This document shows, one piece after another, positions 36,290-48,909 of a DNA stretch of 64,000 nt (positions are counted from its first letter, which is position 1; every line of letters begins with the position of its first letter). The notes under the pieces are model-generated. The model saw only the letters and a program-made list of their open reading frames with translations. It had not been told where the DNA came from and did not search any database. Source of the DNA: Poecilobothrus nobilitatus (lineage: Eukaryota; Arthropoda; Insecta; Diptera; Dolichopodidae); assembly GCA_947095535.1 (NCBI GenBank), contig OX352773.1, positions 262,779,590 through 262,843,589 on the forward strand, given 5' to 3'. The position numbers were made by a program, and so were the translations under genes.

Positions 36290-39200
36290 TTTTTTTTTTT
36301 TTGAAATATTTGCGATTATTTTCACTGGATCTGATGATTATCTGGTTATCGCGGTACATTTGGTTTTGAACAATAAAATTTTGCTAATATCAAAATTTTT
36401 TTTATATTACTGTTTATTTTTTCCGTTCGAATTTTTCTTGTACATGTGTTCACTAAAATAATTATTTTATTTATTGTTATTTTTATTATCGATTTTTATT
36501 TTAATTTTTCATTGACTTCATTGCACCCCAATAAACACCATGGTCCATGCATACACATGCATATTGATATATATGTCTATAGATTTTTTTTTTTATATCT
36601 CAGACATCAGGAGTATTATTTATGACTTATGACATTTTTTAATAGCTTTAATATACTATTTATAGCTATAAACATAGACCTTTCTTCATAACATCTATAT
36701 TTAATTATACATTTCTTATTTCCACGAGAATCCATTATTTTCCATCCAATAAAAATTTTTTTTTTTTTTAGCATAGGTATACATTTTTGATTTTAATATA
36801 CATACATACATATATATTTTTCACTTCAATTCACTGAAAGGGCATTGACCTTTTTTCTTCTTCTTTTGATGTGTATTGAAATTTCAAAAATATGTAGGTA
36901 CGTATAAAAATTTCTCCAAAATAAGGAAAAGAAAAAAGAAAGTATTTTTTATATATTTTTTATAGGCACATGAATTATTTTCATTTTAAATTTATATTAA
37001 AAAAAATTACAAAATTTTTTGAGTAGGTACTAGGTACCTAAAATAAATTTTTGATAGGTACATACATATGTACCTACTTCACTTACATATTTGAAATATT
37101 TGTTTGTGTGTACATATATAATGAATTTTCTTTTCATTTTCATTTCTGCTAACAATAATTTTCTACTCGGATTTTCCTTTAATTGAAGAGTTTGATTATG
37201 TGACAAAAAGCCTGGACCAATATATTTGTAGAAATGTCTAGGTTAAAAAAAAAAACAGTAACAGTAAAATAATAATTATAATGAATATATAAATAAAAAA
37301 AAAATACCAACAGTTACCTATTGAAAATAAATAAATGTAAATAATATTAAAATACAAAATTTGTATATATACAATTAACAATATGTATAAAATATATACA
37401 TATGTATTGTATATAGATTAGAATTATACAATTTAGTAAAAATACAAAATAAATTAAAATAAATTAAAAAAAAAAAAAACTCACTCATCTAGAAAATATT
37501 AAAATACAAAATAACATATCTAACGCCCTCTCATGTTATATTTTGTAAATAAAATCCAATATAAAAATAGCAAAAACAAAAAAGAAAACTGAAAATTGAA
37601 AAACTGAAAAATACGTGTAAATATATAGGCACTGTATACGTGCCAAAAGTCTCGTGTTTAAAATAATATAATAATAAACAAAATTCTATGTATATATTAC
37701 TGTCCTTTTCTAGCAAATTGAAATAAATGTTATTATATATGTATATAATATAAATTATAAGGTCGTTCCAATTTTTGTTTTTATAATGTTGATTTGCTTG
37801 TTTTTGTTTTCTTCTATAGAATTACTAAAAAGAGATAGCAATATTTATAAATAAAAGTGTACAAAAAAAAAAAAAAGAGAGAAGCGTCAGTATTTATATT
37901 TTCTTTTTTGTTTTTCACTCAAATGAAAGGGAAAATTATGTTTTTATAGTGAATCTCCTGTTACTACGAATGATGATATAGAAAATCAGCTGAAAAATTC
38001 TCGGAAAATATATATTAGAATATTTTAGATATGTATATATATATATATACATATATAGTTAGTATAGGTATATTTATAAATTATTAAGTACTATCATAAT
38101 ATTTAGGTATAAAAAAGAAACTTATAAATAATATAAAACTTACCTTTACCATTTTAATGTTAAGCAAATAACGGTTATTAATAGGACCGGAATGGCGGAA
38201 TTAAAGAATAATAAAAAAAAAAGTTAATAGGATATAAACAAAAATAATAATACGCCATTTGATGATTAACCTAATATTTAATCATTTTCCTTTTTTTTTT
38301 TCTATAATTTATTTACCAAGCTCCTTTATTTTTTTTTTCTGAATTTAGTATTTAACTATTTTTTTTATTTTTTTTTTTTATTATTAATATAAATTCAATA
38401 ATATTTTATTTTTAATAACTATCTTTATATAAAATAATTAAAATACGCACTAAATTTTCCAAAACGCATAATAATAAAAAACACACGAATAAAACATAAA
38501 TGACACGAAAACATAAAAATTTAACAAATTTATATCGGATCGAAATCACACGAAATTATTAGGTACATAATATGTACATATATTATACATATGTATATAC
38601 AATACACTCTAAATTTCTAAACACACCATAATTTTAATGAAAAACTTACCTTTTCTTTTTTCTTTTTTTTACCTAACCACACTTTTGTATTTTCTATTTT
38701 TATATATGTGCATATGCATATATCTGGTTATATATTAATAGGTATATAATGTAAATGAATGGTAATGTTACTATATTGAATCTGAGACTATAAACATTTT
38801 AGAAAAGAAATCAAAATAAAACACATGCAAGGAAAATGTATTGTTGCACACTTTAGTCTAAATGTATGCAGTATGTTTGAGGATACACAAAGATAATCAT
38901 TTAATATGATATTTTTTTTTATATTATTCAATTTTGTTATCATTAATATTTATTTTTAACAATAAATAGAATTAGAAATTCACACACCCATGCAATTTTA
39001 GTATTATATTTATTAAAAGAAAAGAACGTGACTTTTGAGTAACTTTTCTTGTTTTGTGAGTTTTCTTGTTAGAAAAATGATCTCTAAATGAGAAAAAATC
39101 TTATTAGGTATGAAATGAACATTTAAAATCAAATTTCAAATTCATTTTTATCATGACTTTTTTGAAATTGAAATAGATTGATGAGAACTGAGGAATGGAA

Positions 39201-42200
39201 AGTTGAGAACTGTGGTACTCTGGTATATTGGATTTGGTTTAATAGAATGAGTAAACTTTTATGTTTGTAGATGGTGGTTTGTAATAATTATATGGTTTTT
39301 AAAATGGTATAACTATTATCGATATTATGATGGTAGTTGTTTTATATTTGTGATGTGAATTGAAAAATAACTAAAAGTAATATATAATATTACATATAAT
39401 CATATCGATATATTATAAATATAATATAATTGTATCTATAAATACATCCATTCCATTATAAAGTAGGTATATTAATTTTATTAGCTTAAGCAGTAAAATA
39501 AAATACACATGCATATATTGATTGATTATTTAACTTGAACAAATGTTAGTGAGAAAATTGAGTTTCAAAAAAAAAAAAAAATCTATAGTATTTTCTTTCC
39601 TACCAAATTTAAGCTCATTTTTCTCCATATATAACAAAGAATTTTTGAGTTTATTTTAAAGAGAATATCTTTTTGTAATAAAAATGATGAGTAATCTGTA
39701 ATAATAATTGATGATTGATGAGTATATATTTATTTAATATGTTTCTTTTTTTATGTATGTATGTATGTATATTCATGGTATTAGTGTTGTTTACATTCTC
39801 CTGACCAGTAATATAATAATTAATAACTAATAAATAAGTAATAAGTAATAACTATATAAGATAATATCTATTTACTAAAAATAAACTAATACATAATATT
39901 AAAACAAAAGAATTTTATTATTTTTATTATTAACTCAAAATAATTTTATTTTATTTTTATTTGAAAATTTTAATCAGAAAAAATGGTGTGAATGCAAATT
40001 TTAGACATGTAAAAATTCTTTTTATCAATAATTACTTATGAAAACAAAAGAACAATTAGTAAAACTTATGTAATGTTATGTTGAAGGCAATGTAAAAACT
40101 TTTATGAATAAAAATCTAAATAAAAATTCATAAATATGCAATGCTTTCCAAAAATAAAGAGTCAAAATACCGAATTTACAAAGTGATTAGAAAAATAAAA
40201 TGTATTATATTTTTTTTTAATTAAAATATTATTTTTTTTTTTTTGTAACTTTCAAAAGAAGGTTTGAGAACAAAATTAACTTGAATACTTAATATATGTA
40301 TGTATCTTGTAGCTACTTAGATACTTATCTTTATTCTATTGTCTAGTAAAAAATGTTATATAACACATTTTATAATACAAAAAAAAAAGATAGGTATATG
40401 TATGTATACATACCGGCTTTTTTCCATATTTATAACAAAAAAAAAAATCATAAATTTCATTACATACCTTTTTTTTTTGCTTACAGTTTATTGTGTGTTG
40501 CGCAGTGATTTTGTTTTTACTATAAAACATAGTATGTAGTATATGACTACATATATATGTACATATATAAATAATATGTATTAATAATGTATAAATAACA
40601 ATTTTGTTTTGTTATTGGTTTCTTTTATTTTTGTAATGGTGCGAACAAACATTTTTCTCTACTCATTATTGCGTAATTTAACGCAAAAAGAAAAAATGCC
40701 TAAAAGAAGAATTTATTATTGCGTAATTTTTGAGTGAAAATAATTCATATTTACAGTTATTTTTTTGTTTTATATCGGCAACATTAAAAGAACTACGATT
40801 TAATAAAGTACCTTATAGTGTAATATCTTAATAGATCGTAAATTATTATTTATACTTTTTTTTGATCAATTCAATTATAACCATAAATAAATTTCTCTAT
40901 AATTAATTCGATTTCGAATTTTTAAAAGATCGTAAGGAAATCGTTTCCTTCAAATATTATTATGTACAAACATATATTTAAATATTTATGAAATATGGAC
41001 GCAAATTGTATCCAAATTTTGTTTTTCAAAATAAAAATTTTCTTGGTCCGAAACCATGACGTGCCAAAATGTTTAATAACAGATAAAAATTTTTCTTGAA
41101 TCATTTTCGGCTGAGCCGAAATAACACAATACATATGTACCTACATATGTTAAATGTTAATAAATTTTTCTTTTTGCAATCGATACTTCTTGGCGGATGG
41201 ATCTTAATGCAGCTCCGATGGACCGATCTAATATTCAATTTTTTTTTATCTATATGTAATTAGAATACAGTCCATATTTGATTAAGATTCTAACTTGTAA
41301 ATACATAGTGTTTGTTTTTATATTGTATGAAATAATTGTTTAATTTTTAGAATTACATGGGCTTATTTTTAATTTCTAGCTGCAACATATTATGATATCT
41401 ATTTATCAGATATTTTTTTTAAATGCATGTAATGGCACTTAGTTTTTAATTTAAAACAAATCATTATTTATTTTAATTAAATAAAAATTAAATAACATAA
41501 CTCTAAAATTTACTCTTTTTCATATTCTTACAGTTTTAGATTAAATTTTTTTAATTTTTTTTTTTATTTAATTTGAACAAATTTTATCTGTAGATTTTTA
41601 ATTTTTTTCTTCTGAGTTTAATTTGAGTTTTTTTTTTTAAATTATCACATAAATATCACAGTATTTTATATTGTTCTGTTCTATAAAATGATAATCTCCT
41701 TAATAACATTAACATAACATTTTACATTGCCATGAAACAACTGTCGATTTTACAGTTTATCATTTTTGTACTCATTTTTCTTTATAAACATTTATAAAAA
41801 ATTAAATAATAAAAGGGTGTGTATTTGAGTGAGAATTTAATATGTATGTACTATTTAATTTTTTTTTGAGTATTCTCTTGTTGTATTTATATTTTATAGA
41901 TTTTATATTAGTATTAAATGAGTGTTTAAAAAAAATATTAAATATTCAATTTTTTGTTCTATTTTTTTTTTTTTTTTTTTTACTTTAAAGTCAAATATTT
42001 CAAAAAACTCAATTTAGTTTGAATTGAGTCGAACAATTGTTAAGAGGTTATATGATATGTAATTTGCTAAAAATTTATAAATATAAAAAAAAATTAAATT
42101 AAATTGAAAATAATTTTGTGGTTAATTAAAAAATATTAAAAGAAAATAATTATAAATAGAAATATTTATGGGTTTTATTTTTAAATAAATATTTAAAGAA

Positions 42201-43293
42201 TAAATTGTCGTATATGAAATCATTTTATTATTTCTTAATTTATAATAAAAGTAAACGAAAAGAATATTTAAGAAAGCTGAACATTTTTTTGACATAAAAA
42301 TAAAGAAAGGAAAATTAAGAAAGAAAAAAAAAAAAAAACAACACCATCTATGGGTTGAGGTGTAAAAGAATTCTTTGTGTTCTTAAAAATTTAATAAAAA
42401 ATAATAATAATTCTTTCTTTTTTTTTTTCTTATTTTATATTTTGAAAATTCTAAAAACAAAAACAAATAAAAAGTTGTAATGAAACCGGTTTTTATATTT
42501 TATATTTTTCATTTACTTTGTATTTATTAATAGAATTTTGTTTTGTTTTGATTTGCACTACACAAAGAGTTTATCTAGTATCTTAAGATACTTTTTTAAA
42601 TTTTATAATCTTTCTTTTCGTAAAAACAAATATTATATATTTTTTTTTTTTTTTTTTGGAGAATTTTATTTTGTTTTGGTTTCTACCGGTATTTGAAAAT
42701 TAAAAATAAAAAGTGGTTATTTTGTGCTCAATAAGTATAATAAATTAATTAAAGTACATATTCGTAATTATTCTGAATTAATTTGCAGTTTCAGAATTCA
42801 TTTTGAAATATTTAAGTAAATTAATCAAAAAAAAAAAAAAATCTTAAATTTAAAAAGAAAAAAAAGTGCTTTCTTAAACGAATAATTTTTTTTTTTTAAA
42901 GTATGTATTTAAAAAAATAAGTGATTAATAATTTAAAATTATAAAATAATTTTATTTTTTTAATTAAAAAATAAAAATAAAATTAAAAATTTATAGAATT
43001 TTAAAAATTTAATAATAATAATTAAAATAATTAAATAGATATTCACATAACTTATTTTTAATAATTTTTTCATTCATAAAATTAATTAATAATTAATAAT
43101 AAATTATTAATTTATGTAAATAATTAATATAATTCTATAATAATAATAATAATATTAATAATAAGGTAAATAGTTTATATCGAAAATAAAAAAAAAAAAT
43201 ATTTTTAATAATAAATTAACAGTGAAACCTTGGAAAAAAATACTTATAAGTTTAAGGAATATTATAATAATAAGATAAATATTACTTAATTCA
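36290..43293. other. AT-rich intron-like stretch, no gene supported
   Basis: Seven kilobases of A/T tracts and TATG/TA repeats (for example 38035-38060, 39758-39772). Minus-strand donor-like sites with near-perfect AAAG|GTAAGTTTT occur at 38145 and 38652. The first follows ATGGTAAAG. Neither is bounded by a convincing exon. The 50-bp-spaced TTATTGCGTAATTT repeats at 40665-40729 include a TTGCGT...ACGCAA inverted repeat. The frames at 40336-40539 are homopolymer shadows on both strands. Confidence 0.45.
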
Positions 43294-43334
43294 ATGAGGC
43301 GGCGACACAAGAGTCATAATCATATAACAAAATT
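43294..43334 (+). CDS. Possible alternative first coding exon
   Basis: ATG 43294 opens MRRRHKSHNHITK plus two bases and ends at a strong donor, AAATT|GTAAGT (GT at 43335-43336). The 41 nt have a higher G+C than the surrounding kilobase and a basic, non-shadow composition. An in-frame TAA lies 16 bases upstream. As a first exon it would end in phase 2. That does not fit the candidate exon at 56298 (phase 1) or a downstream phase-0 exon, so either it joins an exon outside the window, belongs to another gene, or is untranslated. Function is unknown. Confidence 0.3.
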
Positions 43335-43845
43335 GTAAGTAAAAAAAATATATATTCTAATTTTTAATTTTATACATACACATACATAATATATGTTTAA
43401 GTATAGTTAAGTAATATAAAAATATTTACATATTATATGAATATGTAAAATTATTTCATTTATATGTAGTTTAGTTAGAATTACTTATTGGCTTTTAATT
43501 TATTAAAACAAAAAAAAAAAAAAAAAAAAAGACAAAAAAAAAAAAATATAATATGCCCTTATGGATGATGTTCGGAATTAAGATGTAACGGAATTTTAAT
43601 TAAAAATTAAAAATCAAATAGTTAATGTTAGTTTTTAATAGTTGAGTAATTTTATGTAATTTACTTAAGAGTAGGTATTTTATTTAATTTTTCATATTAA
43701 ATATGTAGATAAGTAAATTTTAAAAATAGTTAATGAATCCCTACCGAAAAAATGCTTAAAATAAAATAAGTACCTAGGTAGTAAGTAAATTTAAAATTGT
43801 TATAGCAAGTATTTATTTTTTTTTTTTTTATAGTTAAATACCGGC

Positions 43846-43925
43846 AATCTGACCAATAGTGCATTGCGTAAGTTAGCGGTCTTCCATGCGAAAGGTTTGG
43901 GTTTCAAACCCTGGTCAGGTCAAAA
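43846..43925 (+). mobile_element. tRNA-like SINE head, second SINE family (copy 2)
   Basis: CTGACCAATAGTGCATTGCG through GGGTTTCAAACCCTGGTCAGGTCA aligns with 16165-16240: the same AAAGGTTT spacing before the B-box, the same TCAGRTCA end. CTGACC and GGTCAG can pair as an acceptor stem, and GGGTTTCAAACCC is a T-arm-like palindrome. The anticodon arm is degenerate, so it is a derived repeat rather than a working tRNA gene. The balanced sequence at 43985-44200 may be the body of the element. Confidence 0.6.
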
Positions 43926-46900
43926 ATAATATAAAAAATATAATAAAATAATGTAAACAAATTATTAAAATATAATTATAATTGAATATTTGTACCGAGA
44001 ATGGTACAACCACATGCTAAAGGCAAAAGAATCTTAAAAATATCGGTCAGATATTTATATCTGGACGATATAATAGGAACGTTTTATTCTTCGTTTCACA
44101 CCCATCGAATGATGTAAAACTAAGAACAAATTGTTGCTGATAAATACTCGTGTGGTTTGGGGCATTAGGAGTTGAATTAAAACCATGTAGTATGTTTTTT
44201 TAGGCTCAAATTTAATATAATACGTATACTCCATGCATATTTAATATGTAATATATTTAGTTAAGTAAAGGTTGTACAACTTGGTACGCGGACGTCAGGT
44301 TAATTATATTTTAATATTTTGTCAGGGCAGCATTATATTACTAAATAATTTTGGTTCAATTCTCGTAGGACATATGATTTAAGGTTTTTAAGATTATTAA
44401 CATAACATTTAAGAAGCAACAAATTTAACTCTTTAACAAGTTTATTGAAATTAAAGTTCAACTACGCACATCTTACGAAGGTTTTTTTTAAAAAGGCCTG
44501 TATACAACTAATACATAATAAGATTGATTATTATTACAATGAATGATCTTAAAATGTGGCTTAAAATTCTAATTAATCAAAATTCCGAACATCATGAACA
44601 TATAAATTAATAAAATGGCAAATATTTAAACAAAAAATGCTTATGTTTTTCCTTTTTGTTTTTATTTTTTTTTGTTTTTAAAATTTAAAATTTATTAAAA
44701 TATTATTACATACTGGTGTTGCTAGAAACGTTATAAACATATTTCACAATTAAAATAAAAGTAAAGCAATAATTAAAATTTTTATGCCATATTAGAATAA
44801 ATTAACATTTTTTAATAAAAAAATAAAAAAATGTTATATTCAAGGTATAAAAAAAAAAAAAACAAAAATAAGGGAAAAATTATAAATGAGTTGCTTTTGA
44901 ATTAAAAAACAAAAAAAAAACAATAGCAAGAATAATAATTTAAAAAGAAAAAGGGCAAATTATGTTCATGTGTATTTTGTTCTTTTATGGATATTATGAT
45001 GTTATTATTCAGATAATGTTTCTGAACATTTGTTGATGATATTTATTTGTTTTTGTTGCGATATTTTGTTGCTGCAATTAATATAAGTATTTTTTTTTAT
45101 AGTTTAATTCTCTTAAAAGAAGATGGAAATAGGTGAATTCAAAACATTTACATTTTAAATAAATATAAATTTAAAAGGAAATTTTATTGTTACATAGTTA
45201 TTTGTTTATGTTAACATGTTTTAGGTTTTTTTAGGAGAATTTTGGGGCTATAAATTTAAAAAAAAAGTAAAAATAAAAAAACGAATTTTTGCTCATATTT
45301 ATAAGCATCATATACCTACCAATGTAGATGTATGTTTATAGATTAATTTGTTTTTTTTTTTGTTTTAAGGAGAATTTCCCTTTTAATTTTTGATTAACTA
45401 AATGAACCCATGTACCCTTATCAGAGCCCATGAGTAGCAAGTAAATTTTTGTTATGGCCATACATTTAATTATAGACACATATGTAACAGAAGATGTCTT
45501 CAATGATGTATGAAAATCAATGGCTGATTGATGATTCAAATATTGACTGGGTCGTCATATATGTATGTAAAATTAATAAAAAAAAAATAATAGTTATATA
45601 GATTTTTCTTATACTTAATACATCTACTTAATCATCATTAGTATAATATCAGATAATTATAAAAATAAAAAATAAAATAATTATTGTATAAGATAATAGA
45701 TGGCGCAAAAATTAAAATATTTGTTTTTCAGTCTTGTATAATAGCTACAGCCGAGTAATCAATTATGTACTTAGTGGTGAAACAAATGATCTAAGAAACT
45801 GAAGCTTATAGTCAAAAATGATATAGGTATATAAAAGTCAAAAATGATATACATATACATATATATAATAAGTCAAAAATGATATATATATAAGTGAAGT
45901 CTTAAGACTTCTGAAGTCAAAAATGATATATATAATAATAATATAAGTCAAAGTATAATTAAATATGTATATAATAAATATAAAATAATTGACTTAGTGG
46001 ATGCCCTGTTCTCCTTATAGAAGGGGAAAGGATAAAAAACTCAAAACATTCAAAGTTATTTATGTGTTAATTCATATTAATTATTAACACATTGACCAAG
46101 TAAATCGCGATCTTTAAATTAAAAATATCATCAGCCTGACAATATTATATTTTTACTTTGATCAGTTATACTTAATATAATTAATAAAATTGTATGCTTT
46201 TTAATATTTATATTATTTAATATTATATTATTTTTTTTATTAAAAAATATCGAAATACATACAATATAATCTAATCAGAATATATTGTTAAGGGTAATAA
46301 AGTCACAAAAATTGAGTTTGTAGTTCTTACCAAAAAAAAACTTACATATTAATATAAAATTAAATTTAATTTTTTGGTTTTTTTGCCTATGTTATACAAA
46401 TGTTATAAAAACATTAATAAAATTTTAATATATATTTTTTTTTTACTTTTCTGTTTAAATCAAAATAATATATTTAAGGTCATAAGTACTAAATTGTCAC
46501 ATTTTTTTTTATATCATTGTTATATAAATATATATACTTACATATGTATATATGTATATAGTTATAAATAAAAATATTTATTTAAGTATATATAGGTATA
46601 ATAATATACAACAAATTAATAATACTTATATATGCATATACATATATGTATGTAGGTATATATTTCTTTATTATATATTTACATACCTACTTATTAAGAA
46701 TAACTAATAAACAGTTTTATTATGTGACCCTCAAATATGTACTTAAGTACAATATACATACATATATATATATATATATATTTATTTGAATATTTTAAAT
46801 ATTTAATTTGAAGTTATGTTTATTTTATTTAAAAAAAATATTTTTGATTAATAAAATGTTGAAATTTTGTTTTGTAATTTATTTTATATTTTACTTTTAT

Positions 46901-47004
46901 ATATACTTATGTACATACTTACATATACTTATATTATTTATATCATCACAAAAACATGGATAATAAATGCAAATCCAAATGCGAATTCAAAAGTTCTGAT
47001 ATAA

Positions 47005-47035
<31 letters not shown>

Positions 47036-47417
47036 GTAGTTATTTAATAAATAATGACAATTGAAAGATTATCAAATCAATATAAAAGTACATAATCTCA
47101 TAAATATATTTAATATTTTTATATTTTTTTTTTGAAATAATTAAAAAATATTTAAAAAAAAAAATCATTTCTATCAATTCTTATCGATGTCTGTAATCTG
47201 TATATGATCACTGGATATAATCACTTTGTATGAATGTTTCTATTTTAATTGCATATATGGTAGGTACTTAATTTGAGTCTTTCTTCAAAAAAATTTGGTA
47301 CCCATCATATGTCTATTCAATGTCTATCTATTAATTAATTTTTTATTTTTTGTTTTCTCAATAGACATTAGACTTAATTAAACATTAAAATTTCATGTTT
47401 GTTTTTTTCTTTGTTTT
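43926..47417. other. AT-rich intron-like stretch, simple repeats
   Basis: The part 43985-44420 is somewhat richer in G+C and may be SINE body or another old repeat. Beyond it are A/T tracts, TATA simple sequence (46540-46790) and a (TACA)n run at 47004-47034. The 65-67-codon frames at 45336-45539 (-) and 46374-46571 (+) have no recognisable motif. A possible 3' exon at 45732 is described in the findings. Confidence 0.45.
45810..45960. repeat. Four to five copies of AGTCAAAAATGATATA
   Basis: The 16-mer starts at 45810, 45836, 45871 and 45915, with a partial copy at about 45946. The copies are separated by TA-rich spacers of 10-30 bp. This is a young irregular tandem array. Confidence 0.85.
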
Positions 47418-47570
47418 GTTACGAGGACCGGTAAAAAACATCAAAATTCAACCAGAAGAATGGTACGTGTTTCTTCCGAAAAGTGTTTCACTTTAACCAA
47501 TCAAAATCAAATCATTTTAAACGCACTTCAGGTTTGAATCTTTGATACAAATGTTTACACTAAATAAATC
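47418..47570 (-). mobile_element. 3'UTR fragment of the 28-kb LINE family
   Basis: Plus-strand TTACGAGGACCGGTAAAAAA, AATGGTACGTGTTTCTTCCG, CACTTTAACCAATCAAAATC and TTTGATACAAATGTTTACA align in order with 28095-28235 (TTACGAGGGTTGGTGGAAAA, AACGGCACGTGCTTCCTCAG, TACTTTAACCAACCAAAATC, CTTTAATACGAATGTACAG). A T-rich tract precedes it, in the position of the poly(A) tail. It is an older, more diverged copy of the same element. Confidence 0.75.
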
Positions 47571-48584
47571 TACAATTATAATTTAGTATACATAATATGT
47601 ATATAGTTTTCAGCCACACACTACGTATTATGACATTCCGCTAAGTGTTGAATGACAAGTACATATTTGAATTCGCTTTTTTTATTACAAAATTTCATTA
47701 ACATATAACATACAATATGTATGTATGTATGTACGTTTAGAATCATGATTTTGAAAGAAAGAAATTTTGAATTCCATACGAATTTTTTGTAATTTAGATG
47801 TTACGGTAAAATATACTTAGTCACCCAGCTACAAGGCCTCTTGTTTCATATACATATATAATGGAGATATAAAAAAAACATATAAGAATATTTAAAATAA
47901 CAAATAGGTACACAATTTTTTAATTTTAATTAATTAAAATAACCTTTTTTTAATATCAAATATTTCATTTATAATTTTTAACGTAGATATAAAAATAAAC
48001 AAAAACTTGAGTGACATACTTTAACTATATAACATACCAGAAAATAACGGTAAACGATTATACATTTATAAATGAGCGTAAATAATAACTATTTTTTAAA
48101 ATATTATTAAAATTATGATATAGTTAAGTAAATTTAGATATTTTTGTAAATTTGCTATAATATTTTTTATTTCATTTAAAAAAATTTAAAAATTATTAAA
48201 AAAAAAAACTGCACATTAACACCCACACTTTTTCCTTTTATAAATTTAAAAAAAAAAAATTTTAATTTGAGTAAGTTTTATTAAGTATTCCATTAAATTT
48301 CGTAATTCCGTATTCGTATTCCGTATTCTGAACTAAAAAAAAAAAATTATTTTATAATTTTCTTATTTATTTATTTTTTTTTTTAAATAAGTAATTAAAA
48401 TAAATTAAAAAAATGTATAGAAAAATATGACACAAAATACTTACTTATTTATAAATATATAAAAACTACTCAAAAAATGACTCATTAATTATAAGTTAGA
48501 TATTATCTCAAGATTTGAAATACCTAATATGAAAACGTTGCTAATCCTTTTACTTGTAAAACTGGCAGGATATTTCAAATAAAA

Positions 48585-48712
48585 TTTTCATGAAAATTTG
48601 GAGGGGAACTTCGAAGAAAGATGTTAATGTTCTTCTTAAATTTTTTTATATCGTACAAATATGAATCACTAATTTTGGGAAACACATATATGATGGTACA
48701 TATATGGTTCTA
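48585..48712 (-). mobile_element. Second internal fragment of the 28-kb LINE family
   Basis: GAAAATTTGGAGGGGAACTT, GAAGAAAGATGTTAATGTTC, ATATCGTACAAATATGAATCA and GGGAAACACATATATGATGG match 28317-28437 almost base for base, apart from short TA insertions. In the 28-kb copy this segment lies about 80 bp from the 3'UTR part. Here the two parts are 1 kb apart (47418-47570 and this one), so they are either one insertion split by later sequence or two insertions. Confidence 0.75.
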
Positions 48713-48715
48713 ATA

Positions 48716-48909
48716 TTGTTTGCATTCCTTTTACACGAAAAGAGTAGTTGAGAGTAGTTAACAGTAAGTAGTTGGTAAATGGAACGGTAATCGTATTTAT
48801 ATATTTATAACATAATCGTATTTATGTACTCATATCTAGTTTTTCTTGAAGATTGATGTAGTTGGGAGTAGAGAAGAGTAGTTTACTCTGTAAAAGGAAC
48901 GCAAACAAA
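48716..48909. mobile_element. 194-bp element with 20-bp terminal inverted repeats
   Basis: TTGTTTGCATTCCTTTTACA at 48716-48735 is complementary to TGTAAAAGGAACGCAAACAA at 48890-48909, with 19 of 20 matches. Next to each arm are GAGTAGTTGAGAGTAG and GGGAGTAGAGAAGAGTAG, direct repeats of each other. It abuts the LINE fragment ending at 48712. No open frame is present and no clear target duplication is seen. It fits a miniature inverted-repeat element. Confidence 0.65.

Noticed and set aside
43846..43925. A functional tRNA gene
   Set aside because: The T-arm and part of the acceptor stem pair, but the D and anticodon arms are irregular, and a second decayed copy exists at 16165-16240.
47004..47034. 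(TACA)n run as a regulatory array
   Set aside because: A plain microsatellite of a type that occurs dozens of times in the window.
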